DNA from: Phycisphaerae bacterium
GTDB taxonomy: Bacteria; Planctomycetota; Phycisphaerae; UBA1845
Assembly (NCBI GenBank): GCA_029260015.1
Contig: JAJDEB010000034.1
Span: 82,031-146,030, forward strand
Length of the DNA stretch: 64,000 nucleotides
Reading direction: 5' to 3'
A program made the position numbers and the translations under genes. Of the stretch, positions 42,584-51,042 are shown piece by piece (within the stretch, counting starts at the first letter, position 1; the number at the start of each line of letters is the position of its first letter). The notes under the pieces were generated by a model that searched no databases, was not told where the DNA came from, and worked only from the letters and a program-made list of their open reading frames with translations.

Positions 42584-42589
42584 TTCGGA

Positions 42590-44704
42590 TCAGCCGGGCG
42601 GGATGGCGTTAAGGAATCGTTGATAGTGCGGAGTGAATTGGCCGGCGTTCTTGATGCCCTCGTTTGCTAGGGCGCGGGCTTTGGTATTGTCTTCGGTGCG
42701 AATGTACGCCTCGACCAGGGCTGCATCGCAGGCGACCTTTTCGATGTCCCACAGGTGCTTGCGTGCTTTTTCCAGGATGGGGATGGATTCCTTCCACTCG
42801 TCGCAGAGTTGATGTATTCGGCCACAATATCGCAGGAGCAGGCCCGGATTCTTTTCGACATGCCGCAGCATGAAGCGGATGCGTTCGATCGTTTCTCGGG
42901 CAAGGACTAAGGAATCATCGTCGAGGCGGCCTTTCATCTCATGGTTACACAGCAACGTCGAATAGACGTACTCAATATTCCATGTCGAATACTTGGGGAC
43001 GTTTCGCGTGGCGGTTTCCATTAACGGTTTTGCTCTTGCAAAATCTTTCTCGCGGATCATCGCCCTGGCGACGAATGCACTCAATGGCCGGCGCACTGAT
43101 CGATGACTCTTTGGGTCCTGCCATTCCTGAGCAACGCGTTGAAATGAAATCGGCCAGTGTTGCAGAAGCTGCTTGCATACACCGTCCCAATGGGCATACG
43201 CTTCCGGATTACTAGCCTGCATGAAGGGGACGCCAAAAATGTTTCGCAATCCGTGGGCAACTGCGTAGCGTTCGTATTCATTTGCTCCGAGTCGTTTGGC
43301 GTACTCCTGCCATTCGCGAAGTGATTGGAACATTTCCTTGTCGACGGCGCATGGCCCGCTGAATTCAGTTAGTGATTTCACGATCGTCCGAGCCAATAAC
43401 TCCTGACCGCGTAGCGAAAAATGCACATGGTCGTCCATCAAGTACCGGCCAATGATCCCATCCGGTGACGCATCTCGAAATGCTTGCCGCACGTCGCAAA
43501 TGGGAATGCCGTGGCTCTTTGCTGCGAGTACAATCTGCTCGTTTGTTTGAGACGGCGCTCGCCATGGCATCGTGTCGCAATCGATCGCCCGCTGAAAATA
43601 TGTCGCAGCCGTCTTGTTGTCGCCCGCAGCGAGATATGCATTCCCAAGTAGAAATTGCACTCGTGAATGATCGGGGGCGATCTTCAGCGACGCTTCCAAG
43701 TCTTGAATCGCCAAAGAGGTGTCGGACGATATATTGGAGATGCCGGTCTTAACTAGTTGTCCCAGGCGTGACAAGTCGGATTCATCAAGTTTCGACAAGT
43801 CTACAGCACCTACCGGGACCAGGTTTTTTTCGTTCGACGAAAGCGTACACACCATGACGGGAACGTTGGCGTTTCTGCATCGCTGAATCATTTGACCGAT
43901 GTGGTAACCAGCGTTGCGTGCGGCAGCTTCTCGTAACGGACTGTCAGGAGCAATACTGGATTGTCCGACCATTGCCTCCATCAGCGCTTTGCCTTTCGAT
44001 TCTTGATGGCCGGCGAATAGTTTTGCGAATGCCTTGACCAGACCAAGACCGTTTCGCCAGCGGGTCAATCGAATCGAAGCTGGCGTGCTGCCGCCAGTTT
44101 GCGCAGAGCCCACGCCATATGCACCAAAAAATTCATTGTGCCCCGCATAGATGACGACAAGGTCGGGCTCGAACTCTAGCATCTGCGTGAGCATGTCCAG
44201 CACCGGAAACGTTGCGACCGCCGTCGTTCCTAGATTGAGAATTTCAACGTTACGATCCGGCCAAACGTCGCTAAGCATTTCGGACAGAAACGCCGAATTG
44301 GCAAGTCCCATCGGTTGCGGATAGCCCTTAACTGCCGATGCACCCGCGAGGAGAACGCGAAAAGTCTTTGTTGGTTTCGGAATCGAGAACGTATAAACGC
44401 CAATCGAACCGGGAGTGCTCTGGGTGCGGTCGAAATAGGATGCAGCCCCTTCGATGGACAGCGTGGCGAGTTGGGCGTTCTTGAATTCCCCGATGACGTT
44501 GACGATCGGGGCGTGACCGCCGACCCCGCAAAGTCGCAATGCAACTTCGACACCAGCCAACATGACAATCGGAAGGAGAATGGTGACCACGATGAAGAGG
44601 CGGCGTCTTCTTCTGCTAATCGACGGTGAGCCTTCAGGTGATTCTTGAGTCGTTTCGTTAACGCTTGCCGGTGACGATCCAGCGCTTTTCGATTTCTCAC
44701 TCAC
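42590..44704 (-). CDS. Membrane-anchored SGNH/GDSL hydrolase-like protein with TPR
   Basis: 704 residues, GTG start. A signal anchor (RRRRRLFIVVTILLPIVMLAGVEVALRL) is followed by an SGNH-type domain with block I RVLLAGASAVKG, block III LVVIYAGHNEFFGAYG and block V MDDHVHFSLRGQELLA (the Asp-x-x-His pair). A TPR-like hairpin (HSRVQFLLGNAYLAAGDNKTAATYFQRAID) is inserted before block V, and more helical repeats fill the last ~250 residues. Such proteins could de-acylate or modify cell-surface glycans, but the substrate is unknown. Its link to the starch genes is positional only. Confidence 0.8.
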   Translation of the reverse strand: MSEKSKSAGSSPASVNETTQESPEGSPSISRRRRRLFIVVTILLPIVMLAGVEVALRLCGVGGHAPIVNVIGEFKNAQLATLSIEGAASYFDRTQSTPGSIGVYTFSIPKPTKTFRVLLAGASAVKGYPQPMGLANSAFLSEMLSDVWPDRNVEILNLGTTAVATFPVLDMLTQMLEFEPDLVVIYAGHNEFFGAYGVGSAQTGGSTPASIRLTRWRNGLGLVKAFAKLFAGHQESKGKALMEAMVGQSSIAPDSPLREAAARNAGYHIGQMIQRCRNANVPVMVCTLSSNEKNLVPVGAVDLSKLDESDLSRLGQLVKTGISNISSDTSLAIQDLEASLKIAPDHSRVQFLLGNAYLAAGDNKTAATYFQRAIDCDTMPWRAPSQTNEQIVLAAKSHGIPICDVRQAFRDASPDGIIGRYLMDDHVHFSLRGQELLARTIVKSLTEFSGPCAVDKEMFQSLREWQEYAKRLGANEYERYAVAHGLRNIFGVPFMQASNPEAYAHWDGVCKQLLQHWPISFQRVAQEWQDPKSHRSVRRPLSAFVARAMIREKDFARAKPLMETATRNVPKYSTWNIEYVYSTLLCNHEMKGRLDDDSLVLARETIERIRFMLRHVEKNPGLLLRYCGRIHQLCDEWKESIPILEKARKHLWDIEKVACDAALVEAYIRTEDNTKARALANEGIKNAGQFTPHYQRFLNAIPPG

Positions 44705-44831
44705 GTTGGCAGGATTCCCAAGGGCTAAATCATAGGGCTTATCGCAGTCAGAACTATCGACCTGTATGCTCGGTAATCATAATCAAATTGGCCAGGGAAA
44801 TTGCAAAAGCCAGTTGAAATTCCAATCAGGC

Positions 44832-44872
44832 AAAAAAAAAAGGCAACCCCCAACGAAACGTGGGGGCTGCCT
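44832..44872 (-). terminator. Rho-independent terminator of the PEP-CTERM gene
   Basis: On the minus strand, GGCAGCCCCCACGTTTCGTTGGGGGTTGCC forms a stem of about 13 base pairs with a short loop and is followed by ten T residues. It ends 54 bases after the PEP-CTERM gene stop. Confidence 0.92.
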
Positions 44873-44926
44873 TATGATTCATTCATGCTTGCATTATTCC
44901 GCCGTTATCTGCGGTGCGAATGCAAG

Positions 44927-45607
44927 TTAGCTGCGGCGACGGATCGCCAGTATTCCACCGATGGCCAAGAGGCATATTGTTGCCGGCTCGGGCACGGTGA
45001 CATAAGTCTGCGGTGATGCATCAGATGAATCACCCCAATCAGCAACCTGCTCACCTGCGTTACCGAGCGAATCGATAGCGCCATCGCCGCCACCGCCACC
45101 GCTGGAGAATACGTCAAAGTCAAACGAATCGCCAGGAGTCAGACCGAGGTTCGCCATTGTCGTGGTGATGGTCGCTGTATTGGTTGACGTACTGATCGAA
45201 ATGTCATTATCTGGCGCAGCATTGTAAGTGGCTTCAGTCAGGCCCCATGCACCTGAATAACTGTGCAACTCGGCACCGTTTCCGGAATCGACCCATGAGC
45301 CAATCCAATACTCTGCACCGGAAGTCATCGAGATTGGACGACCCCAGCCGTTGCCAGCCGTGTCACCACCTGCTGCGGTGTCGATGATGACCATGTACTT
45401 GCCCCAATCGGTGGCAACGATGTCAGCCGACAGGGTGATCGCAAAGGTAATGTCTGTTGCAGTATTGGTTACCTCAACTGAAGAAATGTCGAGAATACCA
45501 CCACCACCAACTCCTGGGAACGTGTCGCCGGTTGCATCTGTGTAGACTGTTGCCGACGCGGGCACCGCCCAAGCCAACATGAGAGAGAACATCAATAGCT
45601 TTTTCAT
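44927..45607 (-). CDS. PEP-CTERM sorting-domain protein
   Basis: 226 residues. Signal peptide MKKLLMFSLMLAWAVPASA, a Gly/Thr/Asp-rich beta-type extracellular domain (residues 20-200), and a C-terminal PEP-CTERM tail: VPEP, a hydrophobic helix, then RRRS. Such tails are recognised by exosortase-type proteins and the protein is moved to the cell surface or matrix. No exosortase gene is in the window. AGGAG lies nine bases before the ATG, and a strong terminator follows. An operator-like palindrome lies ~200 bases upstream. Function unknown. Confidence 0.85.
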   Translation of the reverse strand: MKKLLMFSLMLAWAVPASATVYTDATGDTFPGVGGGGILDISSVEVTNTATDITFAITLSADIVATDWGKYMVIIDTAAGGDTAGNGWGRPISMTSGAEYWIGSWVDSGNGAELHSYSGAWGLTEATYNAAPDNDISISTSTNTATITTTMANLGLTPGDSFDFDVFSSGGGGGDGAIDSLGNAGEQVADWGDSSDASPQTYVTVPEPATICLLAIGGILAIRRRS

Positions 45608-45966
45608 TTTCCTTCACTCCTCACATGCGCCAGTTCGTGGCGCTGTCACTTAAGAAATAAGTATTTCCAGTTGCTGTTGTTCTATTTGCCATGTTTCCAT
45701 TTGTCAGTGCTCTCTCTCACCAACAAATCTTCACATTCCGCGAACAGATTTCTCCCTAAGTTCTTATCGCTTCTCTATGTTATCCTGATCTGATCACCGG
45801 GTTCAAGTTTGAAACAGTTCCAACTTGAAATGCCGATAAATCGGCCAAATAACGCGGTCACGATTCGATCAAACGCAAGGATTGCGTACTCGCCAGAGCG
45901 GGCCTTCTTGGCCAGCAGTCTTACTAACCATGAAGGCCCATAATCTATTGGCAAGATGAGCAAGTC
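45608..45966. other. Intergenic region between the CBM protein and PEP-CTERM genes
   Basis: 359 bases with no credible gene. An open frame of 62 codons on the minus strand (45775-45963) lacks a ribosome binding site and is not called. The region holds an operator-like site at 45810-45822, which sits in a longer inverted repeat, TTCAAGTT...AACTTGAA. Confidence 0.5.
45810..45822. promoter_or_regulatory. LacI-type operator candidate upstream of PEP-CTERM gene
   Basis: TGAAACAGTTCCA matches TGAAACNGTTTCA at 11 of 12 specified positions. It is flanked by TTCAAGTT (45802-45809 region) and AACTTGAA, making an extended inverted repeat of about 28 bases. The same 13-mer also occurs once inside the amylase coding region near 51192, so sequence alone is not decisive. 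Confidence 0.45.
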
Positions 45967-48900
45967 TTACGGACAGCTGTTTGCGGCTTCCATGAAAGCA
46001 GCGAAGTCAACCAGGTCCACATCGTTATCGGCGTCTTGGTCAACGACCGAATCAAACGTGCAAGCACCCGGAATCGGGACACCCGGTCCACCAAGGCAGA
46101 TCTCAAACACCTGATAATCAGATTCGCCGATTTGGCAGTCCTGGTTGAAGTCGTAGTCGTCGAACGTGGTGACCTCAACTGACGTCAGAACCAGCTCAAA
46201 GTATTCGGCCGCTTCGATGTTGCCATTGCTGTCGAGCGTTGCCGGTACTTGTGTAGCCGCGGTCAACGAATCTCCGTTATTGGTTCCCCATGCGCCATGG
46301 GCAATCCACAACGAACCACCGGCCGTGGGTAACTGATCCGCTAGATCGAGTGCCCCTTCAAGGAAATCGGCGTTGCCAATATCGCCACCGCTCGGTACAA
46401 GGCCGGAAACATTAAACCAGCCAGCAAACGTGTTGCTTTCCTCGCGTGCAAGGTAGGCACTAAATGCACCGACCGTACCTGCTTTTGCCCACGGATGTCC
46501 CGTCTGTGATGCCGGCAATTCCTCGGACACGAATATAAAGTGATCTTCGTTTGCGGCGGTTGTATTGGGGCTTTCCGTGGCGACGTAAATCCAACCATCG
46601 CGGAAACCAGCGTATAGATTTCGAGTACCGTTTTGGCTTGTTCCAACCAACGTTGCACAGCAATCGAGTTTCCCGTCCATTGTCCACGGAACGACTTCGC
46701 CACCGACAGCTTTGAAGTGCCAATCGTTAGTATCGTTGTTGTCAAACGTACCATTGGTATCGAAGAAGACGACGTCGAATCCGTTTGATCCGCCTGCAAG
46801 ATTGGATGCCAAGATATCCACTTCCCAAGAGCAGTCAGCTTGCTGGATCATTTTCTTCTGGAATGGACCGATTGACCAATCGTTAAAACCGTAGTGAGCG
46901 CTGATGCCTTCGCCACCTTCAAGCGGACGTCCTACCGGATCATATGTCACAGTAACAATTTCGCCGGCCATCACTGGGTTCGGATCGACGACAACGGTTT
47001 CGCCGCGCTCGGCGAGGTCAATGCTGAATTCCCACAGTTGGCCGGAGTTATCGTCTGCCCCCGTGTCACCGGTGAACCGCATCGACAGAAGCAGCGGGAA
47101 GCCGTTTGACTCAACGAACAGTTCGGCAGTCCATCGATCATTTTCGCACGGGTCAGCCGTCATTGTAACGCCGTTTGAAGTGGCAAACTCATCGAAGCTC
47201 ACCTGCATGTCGATCGCCGAAGCACCAACCAATGGGCCATTGCTCGAAGCGTAGACGATGGTCACCGTCTCGCCGTGCTCCAATAGGCCTTCGATAGAAA
47301 CGGCCGGATCGGGCACCAATTCGGGACGATCACAAATTTGCGTTGCGTCAGCCGATCCGCTGTATTCGCCGGCTGAGATCACACCGTCAGTTAAGCCGGA
47401 AAATGTCGGCAATGAGCCGGTGTTTCCGGTCCAGACGCTGCCAAACTGTGAAAGATCCGATCGAAGCGGCAGGACCTGCGGAGGAACACAAAGGTCGCCC
47501 GTGTTCGGCGGAAGCATCTGGTTGCTGAACTGCCCCAACAATCCGCCCGCGTTGGGCAGCAGTGCGACGAACACGCTGAAGTTGTCGTTGTTGTCGAGGT
47601 CATTCGGCGGAACACCAATGTTGAAGTACGGAATCATGACTTCCAAACCGCTACCCGATACGCCGGCAACGCCATTGGTATCCGAATCGTCGAATCCACC
47701 CTCATAGAACAGCGCCTGATCGTCCTCGAACGCGACGTTGCCATCGTTGACATCTGTCGCACCTGCGAAAATCTGCGTTGCAAAACGGTCGATGGATCCG
47801 CCGGTACAGCAAGTGACTTCTTCACCTGGAATCGCAGAACCCGAAAGGAGGTATTGGTTAAAGAACACGGACTCACCGCTTCGATTGATGACCAGGGCAT
47901 AGTCAGCTTCGCCCGGCAGAATCGTACCTTCGCTGAAAGTTTCGCATTGAATCGAATCTTCCTGTCGCGAGGCGAATGACAACGAACTATTGCCGCCGCT
48001 GGCGATCGCACGCAATTCGGTTTGGCCAGCTGTATTTGGCGAATCAATGAAGATGACCATGGCTGAGCCATCGTCGATCAGGTTGCCTGCGACACCGATG
48101 TTCAAACCGTCGGTAAATCCACCGAGGATGCCCGGAGTCTTGGCGATGTAAAGTCCGTCGAGTTCGTTGGTCAGGGGCTTGGCACCGACCGTATCGAAAC
48201 GGAAGTCCTGCCCGTTGTTGTTATCGACGTTGGTTCCGGCATCGTCAATCGCGCCGGCTGAATCGTGAATCACGAACGCTAGCACTTCTGCGCGAAGTGG
48301 CACCTCGGGAATCGTTCCCGTCCAGACGTCACCATTCGAAGTCATTTCGATGTTCGGTAAGATCGGTGCGGGGAATGAGTTGATCCCCCAATGAATCTTG
48401 CGGAAGCCGGTGGTGCTGGCGTCGAAGATCGTGTCTTCTGCATTGTATGTAATGGTGCAGGGTTCGGTCGCGACTGGTGGATTCGGGCTCAGGGCCACGC
48501 GCGGAATCGTTCCGGTCACTTCAAATTGCCAGTTGTATCCGTCGTTGTTGTCGGTTGTCGTACCGGGCAATCCGCCGTCACCTGAATCGTTGAAGACCAT
48601 GTCCATTGTTTCGGCGTAGCTCTTGACGGGAACGGAGACTTCAAATCCGCCGACACCGTTGGTCGTCATGGCCACATCCGGATTGATCGTCGGGTTAAAC
48701 CCGTTGAATCCGTAATGAATGTAGATGGGGTCTGCACCGACAAGTGGTCCGCCAGCCGGGGTGTATGTGACCGTCACATTGCTGTTGGCAACGATCGCGG
48801 TCGTACTGACGCGTGGCGAGTTGGGGACGCCATTGATCGTGTCGAAGTTGTAGTCTTGGCCGTCGTTGTTGTCGAACGTCTCGCCTTCGTTCTTGAAGAC

Positions 48901-49176
48901 GAAATTGACCTCGGTGGCTTGAATCGCCACTGGGATGGTCACAACGTACGGTGCGCCGTTACTGGTCACCAACGCGTCCGTCGAGAATTGGAAGCCGTTG
49001 AATCCGTAGCGGATGAAAACGGTGTTCTCGCCTTCCAAAGGTGTACACGTCGGATCGTAAGTGATTGTCAGGTTCTCGCCAGCCTCGGGTACAACCGGGC
49101 TGAGCATGACGGTTTCCGCCAGCGCCGTGCTACAAACCGCTGCTGAAACCATGATTAGACACGCGGTTCTTTTCAT
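45967..49176 (-). CDS. Secreted multi-module carbohydrate-binding protein with dockerin-like C-terminus
   Basis: About 1,069 residues from ATG 49176. Signal peptide MKRTACLIMVSAAVCSTALA. Three tandem modules (each ~95-105 residues) share the pattern PVxAGExLTITYDP...PLEGxxxIFIHYGFNGF...FDNNDGQDYNF, resembling starch-binding CBM25/26 modules; two more, diverged, stand at about residues 640-740 and 750-870. Between them is a ~270-residue beta-type region with a repeated ISFIDSPNTAGQTELRA-like section. The C-terminus has a dockerin/EF-hand-like module: DFNQDCQIGESDYQVFEIC then DQDADNDVDLVDFAAFM. No catalytic domain was found. Likely surface or extracellular polysaccharide capture. Confidence 0.8.
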   Translation of the reverse strand: MKRTACLIMVSAAVCSTALAETVMLSPVVPEAGENLTITYDPTCTPLEGENTVFIRYGFNGFQFSTDALVTSNGAPYVVTIPVAIQATEVNFVFKNEGETFDNNDGQDYNFDTINGVPNSPRVSTTAIVANSNVTVTYTPAGGPLVGADPIYIHYGFNGFNPTINPDVAMTTNGVGGFEVSVPVKSYAETMDMVFNDSGDGGLPGTTTDNNDGYNWQFEVTGTIPRVALSPNPPVATEPCTITYNAEDTIFDASTTGFRKIHWGINSFPAPILPNIEMTSNGDVWTGTIPEVPLRAEVLAFVIHDSAGAIDDAGTNVDNNNGQDFRFDTVGAKPLTNELDGLYIAKTPGILGGFTDGLNIGVAGNLIDDGSAMVIFIDSPNTAGQTELRAIASGGNSSLSFASRQEDSIQCETFSEGTILPGEADYALVINRSGESVFFNQYLLSGSAIPGEEVTCCTGGSIDRFATQIFAGATDVNDGNVAFEDDQALFYEGGFDDSDTNGVAGVSGSGLEVMIPYFNIGVPPNDLDNNDNFSVFVALLPNAGGLLGQFSNQMLPPNTGDLCVPPQVLPLRSDLSQFGSVWTGNTGSLPTFSGLTDGVISAGEYSGSADATQICDRPELVPDPAVSIEGLLEHGETVTIVYASSNGPLVGASAIDMQVSFDEFATSNGVTMTADPCENDRWTAELFVESNGFPLLLSMRFTGDTGADDNSGQLWEFSIDLAERGETVVVDPNPVMAGEIVTVTYDPVGRPLEGGEGISAHYGFNDWSIGPFQKKMIQQADCSWEVDILASNLAGGSNGFDVVFFDTNGTFDNNDTNDWHFKAVGGEVVPWTMDGKLDCCATLVGTSQNGTRNLYAGFRDGWIYVATESPNTTAANEDHFIFVSEELPASQTGHPWAKAGTVGAFSAYLAREESNTFAGWFNVSGLVPSGGDIGNADFLEGALDLADQLPTAGGSLWIAHGAWGTNNGDSLTAATQVPATLDSNGNIEAAEYFELVLTSVEVTTFDDYDFNQDCQIGESDYQVFEICLGGPGVPIPGACTFDSVVDQDADNDVDLVDFAAFMEAANSCP

Positions 49177-49387
49177 GATAATGACTCGTCCTTGCAAGTA
49201 GACTTCAGTATTCTTCGAACGCTCGGCTGATACCCTCAACCAGCGCAATCCATTCAGGAATCATCGTCCTGTCTGAGCATTTACAAAACCCATACGCAGC
49301 GGGCAACCATGCCAAAAGGCATCGGAAGTGCCGTCGCGTTGAACGATTGCCTGACCCACAATGTAAGCATCTTTATCTGAGGGTGGT

Positions 49388-49442
49388 GGGCGCTTCTTCT
49401 TACCTCCAGGTCGGCTTATCCCCTAAAAACAAGCCGACGCCC
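49388..49442 (-). other. Hairpin-forming segment, possible structured RNA or terminator
   Basis: On the minus strand GTCGGCTT (49438-49431) pairs perfectly with AAGCCGAC (49417-49410) across a 13-base loop, and the flanking GGGC can pair with GCCC about 20 bases further, enclosing a purine-rich stretch CTGGAGGTAAGAAGAAG. No T-run follows. It lies between the pseudopilin gene and the multi-CBM gene. Confidence 0.35.
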
Positions 49443-49537
49443 AATCCTCATTTTGTTCAGTAAATGCCTGCAACGAAAACGGATGCATTAAGAACAATAA
49501 AATCAACATCTTTCAAGTCGCCTAAGATTCCTTTGGC

Positions 49538-50707
49538 CTAAGGCTCCTTGGGATTGTATGGCGACACTCGAACCGGTTGCCCAAATTTTGACGGAATCTT
49601 GAACTGCGTTCCGCTGATTGTTTCAGTGTCAAATTCGACTGGCTGAATTCTCGCGGCATGGTTGTCGGCAAAAGTAACATTGATGACGCCGCGCGGATGA
49701 CGTTTGGTCGGGATGCGCTGAACCCAGCGCCTTATTGAATGTTCCAGATACGGTCTGGGGGCTCCTGCACTGGTAATCAAATTGGCATAACCCGTACGCA
49801 GCGAATTGTCGAACTGCCCTGATTCAGCTTCTGCGACCGTGTTGGCACCAGCATCCACAATCAGCATGCAGCTTTGAGGGTCATAGATCCTGTCCATGTT
49901 CCCTCTCAATCGCAAACCGGCGTTCGCGAAGTTTGGCAGAGGACTCTCGCCCCAAACACCATTCTTCCATGCGCCGGGCCAAGGCTGCCCGTTTTTTAGT
50001 TTTGCTTCGATTCCAACAATATCTTCATTGATCGCGTAGCTGAGCAGTCCCCAATACTTCGTGCCACCGCCCGCTGATATTGGGTCAGCAGGACTACCCG
50101 TACCTTTGAGGCTTGTTCCGTTCGGATAAAAGGGGCTCGCAATCTTGACTCGATCGGAAGGGCATACAAACATTTCAAACTCGTCCGACATCAAATCCAT
50201 CTTGCCGCGCGCCGCAACAAAAGTATCTGCCCGCACGCCCCACTTCCAATTATCATTGACCTGCATGCCCGACGCTTTGGCGATTGCGACAGGCCAGGAC
50301 AACAGCTCACGCTCCGACGAGAAATCATATCTTCCTGAATTTCGGTCATTGGGATCATAACCAACTTTGCCGTCGCCCTGGTTGGCGCTGATCTGCATGT
50401 ACCCGTTGTGACTCGCCGCAAACACCTCGCACGACTGCCCCATTCCGCGACTGTGGGCAAGGCATTTGATCGACTTGGCTTGTTCGCGGGCTTGTTTGAG
50501 AGACGGAAGGAGGATTGAAATAAGGAGGGCGATGATTGAAACAACAACGAGAAGTTCAACAAGTGTGAATCCTGCCCGTGTTGTTTCTAAATGTCGCAAG
50601 CGACGCTGTTCGAACAAACGCTGATCGAATAAAACGATCCGCATGTTCGACGGCCAACGACAAAGCGATCGCTCATGCATATCTGCGTTATCCCAATCTT
50701 GCGACAT
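49538..50707 (-). CDS. Type IV/II pseudopilin-like protein
   Basis: 389 residues from ATG 50707, which has GGAGG nine bases upstream. After a long ~45-residue leader the prepilin peptidase site appears: RAGFTLVELLVVVSIIALLISILLPSL, with cleavage expected at Gly-Phe. The rest is a ~330-residue periplasmic domain containing DEFEMFVCPSDR and GVINVTFADNHAAR (the H-x-DG-like ending of planctomycete pseudopilins). Such proteins are numerous in this phylum and may form short pseudopili or secretion-system parts. The long leader before the cleavage site is unusual. Placed among the starch genes without clear functional link. Confidence 0.8.
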   Translation of the reverse strand: MSQDWDNADMHERSLCRWPSNMRIVLFDQRLFEQRRLRHLETTRAGFTLVELLVVVSIIALLISILLPSLKQAREQAKSIKCLAHSRGMGQSCEVFAASHNGYMQISANQGDGKVGYDPNDRNSGRYDFSSERELLSWPVAIAKASGMQVNDNWKWGVRADTFVAARGKMDLMSDEFEMFVCPSDRVKIASPFYPNGTSLKGTGSPADPISAGGGTKYWGLLSYAINEDIVGIEAKLKNGQPWPGAWKNGVWGESPLPNFANAGLRLRGNMDRIYDPQSCMLIVDAGANTVAEAESGQFDNSLRTGYANLITSAGAPRPYLEHSIRRWVQRIPTKRHPRGVINVTFADNHAARIQPVEFDTETISGTQFKIPSKFGQPVRVSPYNPKEP

Positions 50708-50740
50708 ATTGCCAATCCTCCGGTGAACCGCGCGCCCCAT

Positions 50741-51042
50741 CCATGGAGGCGAGCCACTGAATTTTTTATTGATTACCGTTGGGTCGTTGTCAGGGCGATA
50801 AAAAGTGTCACATTATGACACTCTTGAGTCTGGTGCGTGCAACCTGAGTTCGATTGCAGTTGTCAGCCGCCACAAACCCCGGAATTCGCGAACCACCCGC
50901 CGCGCCAGACATTCACAAATCCAACGCTCAAAAGCACTTGAGTATCGATAATTCTAAGGACGCATATGAGCCAAGTCAATCAAATCCGAAGCACCGAAGC
51001 GCGCATATCGGACTGAAACAGTGGCATTCTCGACGGTTCGAT
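50741..51042. other. Intergenic region upstream of the pseudopilin gene
   Basis: 302 bases with no gene. It contains a palindrome at 50804-50822 and, at 51014-51026, TGAAACAGTGGCA, a 10-of-12 match to the LacI-type operator pattern, which may be chance. Confidence 0.4.
50804..50822. promoter_or_regulatory. Palindrome upstream of the pseudopilin gene
   Basis: AGTGTCACATTATGACACT has perfect 7-base arms (AGTGTCA/TGACACT) around a 5-base centre, ~100 bases before the pseudopilin ATG. A dimeric regulator site is plausible; the regulator is unknown and the sequence differs from the TGAAAC sites. Confidence 0.4.
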
